NCBI RefSeq assembly: GCF_003573695.1
Contig: NC_039362.1
Span: forward strand, 2,206,929 to 2,270,928
Direction: 5' to 3'
Source: Papaver somniferum
Lineage: Eukaryota; Streptophyta; Magnoliopsida; Ranunculales; Papaveraceae
Length of the DNA stretch: 64,000 bases
Below are positions 57,790 through 64,000 of the stretch, in pieces. How positions within the stretch are numbered: the stretch's first letter is position 1; each line of letters begins with the position of its first letter. Under the pieces are notes generated by a model. It had not been told where the DNA came from, ran no database searches, and was given only the letters and a program-made list of their open reading frames with translations. The translations under genes were made by a program, and so were the position numbers.

Positions 57790-58490
57790 TGTAGATTTGG
57801 GCCAGTTCGGTTACCATATGTCAAGAACATGTAACCGAACACACCTGAAAGTGTAGTTCGGTTACGTTTTCCAAACACACAGGTTACCGAACTCGCTCGT
57901 TAATGGAGGTTTGGTCGTACAGTGTAATGTTCGGTTACCTAGGATAAAATGATAGGTAACCGAACTTTGAACTTAACAATTTATTTGGGTACATCTTGTG
58001 TGTTCGGTTAGTTTGCAAACTTCAACGCAACCAAGTTCCCAACCGAACTGCATGTTAAAAGCAACCTAGTGTTAGAAGTTCGGTTGGTTCGCAAACTTCA
58101 ACATATTTTGCGAATCAACCGAACTGGCCTTATATATGCATATATGAAATTAGGCAAACGTTCGGTTACTACGAAATTTATTTCTTGGCGAATTAGGTAG
58201 AGTTTGGTTACGAATTTTCAAAGGTAGAGTTCGGTTACAAAGAAAACTTAACATTTTTGCGAACGAACCGAACTTGTTGACTTCTCATTATTTTCGTAAC
58301 TAAAGTTCGGTAATATCCTTATTTTGTGAAGGAATCGAACTTATGGACTTGTGTTGTTCTAATAAAGGAGTTAGGTTAAAAGTATTTTTCTGCGAATCAA
58401 CCGAACTTTGAGTTCGGCTAAGAAAAATTAATTCGTGATAACCGAACTTTTCTCTGAAAAAAAAACCTCCATTAAACCTCTCTGCAACTT
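57790..58490. repeat. Cluster of TTCGGTTAC motifs in both orientations
   Basis: At least fifteen copies of GTTCGGTT(A/G) or its inverse (C/T)AACCGAAC occur at 25-50 bp spacing, for instance near 57806, 57834, 57858, 57889, 57931, 57956, 58011, 58041, 58079, 58119, 58161, 58231, 58265, 58400 and 58441. Sequence between motifs is not repeated. Not a simple tandem array and not coding. Confidence 0.8.
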
Positions 58491-58644
58491 CCATTTTCAA
58501 CTCATTTTAATGACTAGTTCTCATTTATTCAACCAAAAACGAATGACAAGTAATGGGTTTGTGAGAATATCTTTGTTAATGTTTTAAATTAAGCTATATG
58601 TATATATATAGTGGTGGTGGTGGTTGGTGGTAATCGGTGGTAAT

Positions 58645-60592
58645 TGGTAGGTTTCTAAAAGACCTACAAACTAATACCGCAAGTGCACGGTGTCGAGGTG
58701 TAGAACAATGCAAATACGGGTCGAATCCACAGGGACTAGGGTGTGTAAGTTGAAGTTTCCTAAACTGTTTTCTAAGCTGTGAACTAACTAAACAAGGATA
58801 TGAAAACTAACAGTGAATTGAACTAACAGAATTAAACAAGACACTAACAGGACATGAAACAGCAAACTAAATGAAGATGAAAGAAGTTGTGGATTAAGAA
58901 GATCAGTGAAATAAGGGGTTTGATTTCACCCTAGTTCATGCTATGCATTCTCTTATTGAAATGTTAAGCACAACTATAGTTCTGTCCAAAGTACTAGTTG
59001 TCTTTTTAAGGTACCACTAGTCAAAGGTATGTGAATTCAGCATGAAGTTGCAACTTAAACTAAGTTCAAGTGTTCCTAAACTTGTTTAACATTCTAAGGC
59101 TTTTGTCAAATTATTACACAGCAGGGCTAGGGCAAATGAGACTATCCTAAGAACAAATCATAAGAACAAAAAATAACATAAACATGAACATGAGCTTGAT
59201 GTAAATTGTAACAATCACACAATCAAATTCAATACATGTTGGAGTTCTGAACAGCTAAAATTAACAATGCATTTGAATTGAGAATCATGAATTGAAAAGA
59301 TTGATAAACCCTCAAAGCTAACAGTTCATGGAAATAACAAAACTGAAAAAAAAAACCTACACTATTCTACTGATGCTCTGGCTAATCCAGGCATGGTTAC
59401 AACACACACCCACAACCCATATTTATACCCAAATTAATCAATTAGGGTTTACAGAGAAAGTCCCCAAATTAAACAGTTGAAATTAGGTAAATTATTTCTA
59501 CCTAATTTGACAGTACAAAACAGACCCATATCTTCTCTAATGCTCTCCCTAACAGAACATTAGGGTTCTTTAATAAATTCCCCCAAATCAGAAAATTTAG
59601 GGTTTGGTAATTCTTAACCATATTGATGTGATTTGACGAGTTTGTCTTCGACCCATTCTTCCCCTTGGTCCTTTGCTCCATTCCCATGTGTCAATTGCTA
59701 CTCTAGACTCGCCTAATCGATTGATTTTTCTTCTAGGGTTTCAGAGAAAGGTGAGAAGAAATATCAATCAAATAGGGGGCTAGAAAGAGGGGGTGATGAT
59801 GTTCGAGCAGGTGGAGTTGGTGGTTTGGTTGTGGCAGAGTAGGTGGTGGCGGACATGGTGGAGAAGGTGGTGGTACGACAGACATGGTGTCTGCAGAGGC
59901 GGGAGAAGAGAATAAAGAGAAGGGGAGAAGAGAATGAGCGATTTAGGGTTAGGTTTTTGGGTTATATGTGTTGGGTGTGCTCCGGTGTTGGGAGGGATCA
60001 GCAACTTGATGTCCAGCAAGACGAGAGCGTTGGATGACCACATCTGAAACGAATCGAATGACAAGAAGGGAAACAGCTTGTAGCGACCGTTGGATTGCGA
60101 GATACAACGAAGCTAACGGTTCCAGATGGGGTTAGGTACTATGATGTTTGACAGGAACTTCAGAGTTTGATGCACGATGATGAGCCGACCATAGAATGAT
60201 GTGATGGATCCTAGCTGACGGTTCTCATGGAAATGGGTATGGATATTGGAAATGGATTTGGGTAAGGGTTTTGGGCCTTGGGTATGCCAAGCCCATATTT
60301 TCTTTAAGAACAATTCTTCCTCTTCAAGCCCACTTCTAGTTTATCCGGCTCTTGCAAACATCATTCTTTGCTGCCTTCCTGCAGGAGTCTTGACCGTTTC
60401 TTTGCTCTTTTCGCTCAACAATTCATCCAAGTTTTATTTAGTACCTAAAAATACAAAATTAATTAATAAAAATATTTATTCTTGAAAACAATGAAAATAC
60501 AGAATATGGGATAAAATGTAGAATTAATGCACAGAAGATGAGTTAAATGCCAAGAAAAATATATAGAAATATGCACTTTTTAGCACTCATCA
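58645..60592 (-). repeat. G 3' LTR
   Basis: 1948 bp; on the minus strand TGATGAGTGCTAAAAAGTGC to GAAACCTACCA. The T-purine tract on the minus strand, GGTTTGGGGGTATT, lies just outside at 60593-60606. The flank at 58640-58644 is GTAAT; the partner lies outside the window. Confidence 0.8.
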
Positions 60593-61252
60593 AATACCCC
60601 CAAACCTGAAGTAAAACAAAACTAAGGAAATCCTACCTATACCACTGTCGCTGGTCTCTCGAATGCATTTAGCGTATGCACTAAGCCTTTTAAACCACTA
60701 AGTGTCCCTAGTGGACGAGTGAAGTCTCGTGAAGGTTTGCTTAGAACGTACCTACAAAGTTCTAGGTCAAAATATAAGCTCAGATTCCATCAAATGTGAC
60801 ATGTGCAAGACAGTTTAAGCTCACAGCAAAACGGAGATGTCAATCTAGCTATCAAAGGCACAATCCTAGCACTGATAACAACTAAAGACACGTGTTAAGA
60901 GTGTTAAGTGTATCTACACATGTGTAAAGAAAGATCAGATGTTATGACTACTAATCACCAAGAGATAGTTTCTCAGGCTAAGAACCGAGGTCGAAATCTA
61001 GATAGCTGTCCGGACTTTACGAGAATTGTGAATGAGTTGGAGGTATTTCACAATTACTCGCGTTGTACATCAATGGCTTGCACCCTTCCTTGCTTATTAC
61101 AATGAAACAACAAAATGACTCTTTACATGACTCTTATTTACATTGACTACTCTCTTTTATTTTTGGACAAGAGAGGATGGAATTGAAAAATACTTGATTT
61201 TTTTTGTATTTTTCTGATATTTTTTTCTGAATATATACATCGTTTTTTTTTT

Positions 61253-61290
<38 letters not shown>

Positions 61291-63343
61291 AATTTTTTTT
61301 TTTTGAATTTTTTTTGAAAAGGAAACACTTTTGATACATAAGCAAAAAGAAACAAAAAAATTACAAGACATTTTGCAAGAGGTATCCCTTTTTGATGCAC
61401 CCAGTTAAATTCGATGGTTGTTTTTCTTAATGTAACCTCCACCTTCTATCCCAACCAACCAAAGAACAAGCTAGTCAAGTTTCGTTCAGTATTCTAAAGT
61501 GATTGGCAACTAAAACTTCTGATAGAACACCTCAAGGATGAGGCTATACATGTATTGGTAGATCGTGCGCGTGCAAGTTTCTTATCACTATGTGAATTGT
61601 GCTAGAATCAGGGTGCCTAAATATCTAGACTAAGACTCCTAAAAATTACATATTTGCACAAGAGTCAACATTTCAAGGTAAATGAGCTCAATTTTTATGA
61701 TTTTTCATTTTTTTAATTTTTTTTGGAATTTTTCAAATTTTTTCAAAAAGAGGGAGTTCTGTTTTCAATTATAACATGTTATCGTGGTATCTAAAGAGGG
61801 AGTTCTGTTTTCAATTATAACATGTTATCGTGGTATCTACTCTATACCCCCAAACCTAAACTAAACATTGTCCTCAATGTTTCAAAAGATGTAAAGAATT
61901 ATAATACAACATATGAAAAGGATCATGCTGAGTAGAGAAAAAGGAAAGAGAATACCCGATTTCGGCGAAAGCAATATTAGAACTCCGTTATTCAAGACAA
62001 GAATCCAACATATGTCAGCCGAGATCATATTGGATTAGAAAAATATGTACAAAAGAAACAAAAGATTTAACTAAGAAACTATCTACTAGATTTTGTATTA
62101 TACAAGAAAATTTGGTTTTTAATGGGATTGGACTTTTTGGGAAAAATTTGGTTTTGTCGGGAGACATTTGGTTTTGAATGGGGTAAAGAGACCAAGCCCA
62201 CTGTTGGGTTTTGCGAAGCCCAGCTGTCTTTTTGAAAAATAGGCCCACTGCTGGTGAGTAAAGCTCACTGTTGGTTTTTTGGAATTTTGAAATTTTGGCC
62301 CAATCGAACTTTGGTTCAGGCACACAGTTCAGAAACAAGCCCAGGTAACAATTTGAAATTTGGGCTCTTAAATAGCCAAAGGTCGAGGCCCAACTGGGCT
62401 TTGAAAACGTTTTCTGTTTTTGGGTCAAGCCCACAGTGTAAATGTTTAGTTTTCAAATGGATGTTAAGCCCACAGTCCCAGAAATTTAGTTGGGCTTTGG
62501 CTAGCTACTAACTAAAATATGAGGCCCAACTGGGCTTTCAAAAGTTCAGTTTTCTTTAATTAAAAAAAAACAGGCCCAAATCAATCTAAAACCACAAGCC
62601 CACAAGAAATTAAACAAACAAGCCCACAAGAAATTAATTACAAACCCAACAGAAAAATGGAAAAAATTATTACAAGCCCAAAAATTAAAAATGGAGGCCC
62701 ACAGGTTGGGTTCTCTTAATGGGTTTAGGCTTACTTGCTTAAGCACAGCCCAGCTGCTCAGTTTGGTTGCAAAAAACCAGTTGGGCTTTGGATCATCCTA
62801 AGCTTTGGCTTCAACACTCAAGGCCCAGTTGGGCTTTGGTCTTTCTTCTTTGGCTTGTGTAGCCCAGTTGTGTTTTGGTCTAGCTACAGCAGCAGCAGAC
62901 AACAACACCAGATCAACTCAGCAACAGGCTTGGCCTGGAAGGAAACAGCAGCAGCACCAGGCAGCACAGGTAGGCTTCAGGCAGCAGTTCTGGCACCAGC
63001 AACAGCAATCAAGGCTCAGCAGCAGTCTTGGCCTGGCACAAGCAGGAGCACCACAGCATCACAAGCACAACAGCTCAGCAGAGGCAGTGAACAGGGAAGA
63101 AAGCAAAGAATGCAGGATGATGCAAGAAATGAAAAAAAATGCTTAAACTAAGATGCTTATGATTACACTAATATGCAGATGCAGATGCTCTAAGTTACAG
63201 TTAGGCTAAGTTACAGCTAAAGATACAAAATTACAGCTACACTAAAACAGCAACATTAAAGCTATACTAAGTTACACTACAGGTGGAAAACAGAAAGGCA
63301 AGAGCAATTTTTATTTTTTTTTCTTTCAACTACACAACACCAG
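60593..63343 (-). other. G internal region, non-coding
   Basis: Holds a run of 36 T at 61254-61289, a 46-bp exact tandem duplication (61750 and 61796), a second minus-strand purine tract TAGGTTTGGGGGTAT near 61850, many GCCCAA/TTGGGC phrases (62170-62860) and a CAG/CTG-rich stretch (62880-63080). Glutamine- and lysine-rich readings come from these simple repeats. Confidence 0.65.
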
Positions 63344-63361
63344 TCCCCGACAACGGCGCCA
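63344..63361 (-). other. G primer-binding site (tRNA-Asp type)
   Basis: The minus strand reads TGGCGCCGTTGTCGGGGA a few bases after the LTR end at 63368. Confidence 0.8.
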
Positions 63362-63367
63362 AAAACT

Positions 63368-64000
63368 TGGTAGGTTTCTAAAAGACCTACAAACTAATAC
63401 CGCAAGTGCACGGTGTCGAGGTGTAGAACAATGCAAATACGGGTCGAATCCACAGGGACTAGGGTGTGTAAGTTGAAGTTTCCTAAACTGTTTTCTAAGC
63501 TGTGAACTAACTAAACAAGGATATGAAAATTAACAGTGAATTGAACTAACAGAAATAAACAAGACACTAACAGGACATGAAACAACAAACTAAATGAAGA
63601 TGAAAGAAGTTGTGGATTAAGAAGATCAGTGAAATAATGGGTTTGATTTCACCCTAGTTCATGTTATGCATTCTCTTATTGAAATGTTAAGCACAACTAT
63701 AGTTCTTTCCAAAGTACTAGTTGTCTTTTTAAGGTACAACTAGTAAAAGGTATGTGAATTCAGCATGAAGTTGCAACTTAAACTAAGTTCAAGTGTTCCT
63801 AAACTTGTTTAACATTCTAAGGCTTTTGTCAAATTATTACACAGCAGGGCTAGGGAAAATGAGACTATCCTAAGAACAAATCATAAGAACAAAAAATAAC
63901 ATAAACATGAACATGAGCTTGATGTAAATTGTAATAATCACACAATCAAATTCAATACATGTTGGAGTTCTGAACAGCTAAAATTAACAATGCATTTGAA
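63368..64000 (-). repeat. G 5' LTR, partial
   Basis: The first 633 bases (plus coordinates) repeat 58645-59280 with only a handful of substitutions. Confidence 0.9.

Larger units (their letters stand above)
58645..64000 (-). mobile_element. G: Athila-like non-autonomous LTR element, right LTR runs off the window
   Basis: Minus strand. The left (3') LTR is 58645-60592, the internal region 60593-63367, and the right (5') LTR from 63368 to beyond 64000. Next to the 5' LTR the minus strand reads TGGCGCCGTTGTCGGGG, the tRNA-Asp primer type of Athila and many gypsy elements. The internal 2.8 kb has no gag or pol motif, so it is LARD-like. The two LTRs look nearly identical by eye, so this is probably a recent insertion. 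Confidence 0.8.

Noticed and set aside
61134..61442. Lysine-rich open frames on the minus strand
   Set aside because: They are translations of the T36 run and flanking T-rich sequence.
62735..63151. Gln/Ala-rich open frames in G
   Set aside because: Produced by CAG-rich simple sequence in a non-coding internal region, opposite to element orientation.

Overview
This window reads as nuclear DNA of a plant with a large, repeat-rich genome. It is almost entirely nested LTR retrotransposons, with tRNA-iMet and tRNA-Asp type primer sites, plant-type Ty3/gypsy Tat-like gag, protease and integrase fragments, and GT-AG introns. It holds no bacterial or organellar genes and no rRNA, tRNA or CRISPR. 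A eudicot is most likely; I cannot name the species from sequence alone. All element names below are local labels.

Layout. (1) 1-29291: a stack of long-LTR (about 2.4-2.8 kb) SIRE-like copia elements inserted into one another: S1 in S2 in S3 in S4 in S5 in S6. Each internal region seen carries only a decayed gag (three copies), a Met-tRNA primer site and no pol. A Tat-like gypsy element (T-A, 18811-27669, target duplication ATACC) sits inside the S5 LTR. (2) 29396-35318: two solo LTRs back to back, S7 (SIRE-like, minus strand) and F (a second long-LTR family, target duplication GTAGT). (3) 35319-37452 and 53030-55149: possible host-gene exons and pseudogene pieces. They are separated by C1 (37453-53029, target duplication GGTGT), a non-autonomous element of the F family. 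C1 is itself invaded by solo LTR D (38199-41110) in its 5' LTR and by Tat-like element T-B (44318-50218, target duplication ACGCG) in its internal antisense gene. (4) 55150-58644: AT-rich DNA with old repeat debris and an unusual cluster of TTCGGTTAC motifs in both orientations. (5) 58645 to the window end: G, a minus-strand Athila-like non-coding LTR element with a tRNA-Asp type primer site, whose right-hand LTR runs off the window.

How the parts relate. Every element here appears non-autonomous. S elements keep only gag. T-A keeps gag and protease but no RT, RNase H or integrase. T-B keeps only a broken integrase. C1 and G have essentially no pol. T-A and T-B both retain two things that are not ordinary gag-pol: a spliced antisense gene (coiled-coil protein with acidic tail, its own TATA and three ACGTG sites beside the 3' LTR) and a GC-rich spacer with hairpins. 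C1 carries an antisense coiled-coil gene too. The antisense genes, the structured spacer and the swapping of tandem motif arrays inside otherwise homologous LTRs are the parts most worth following up.
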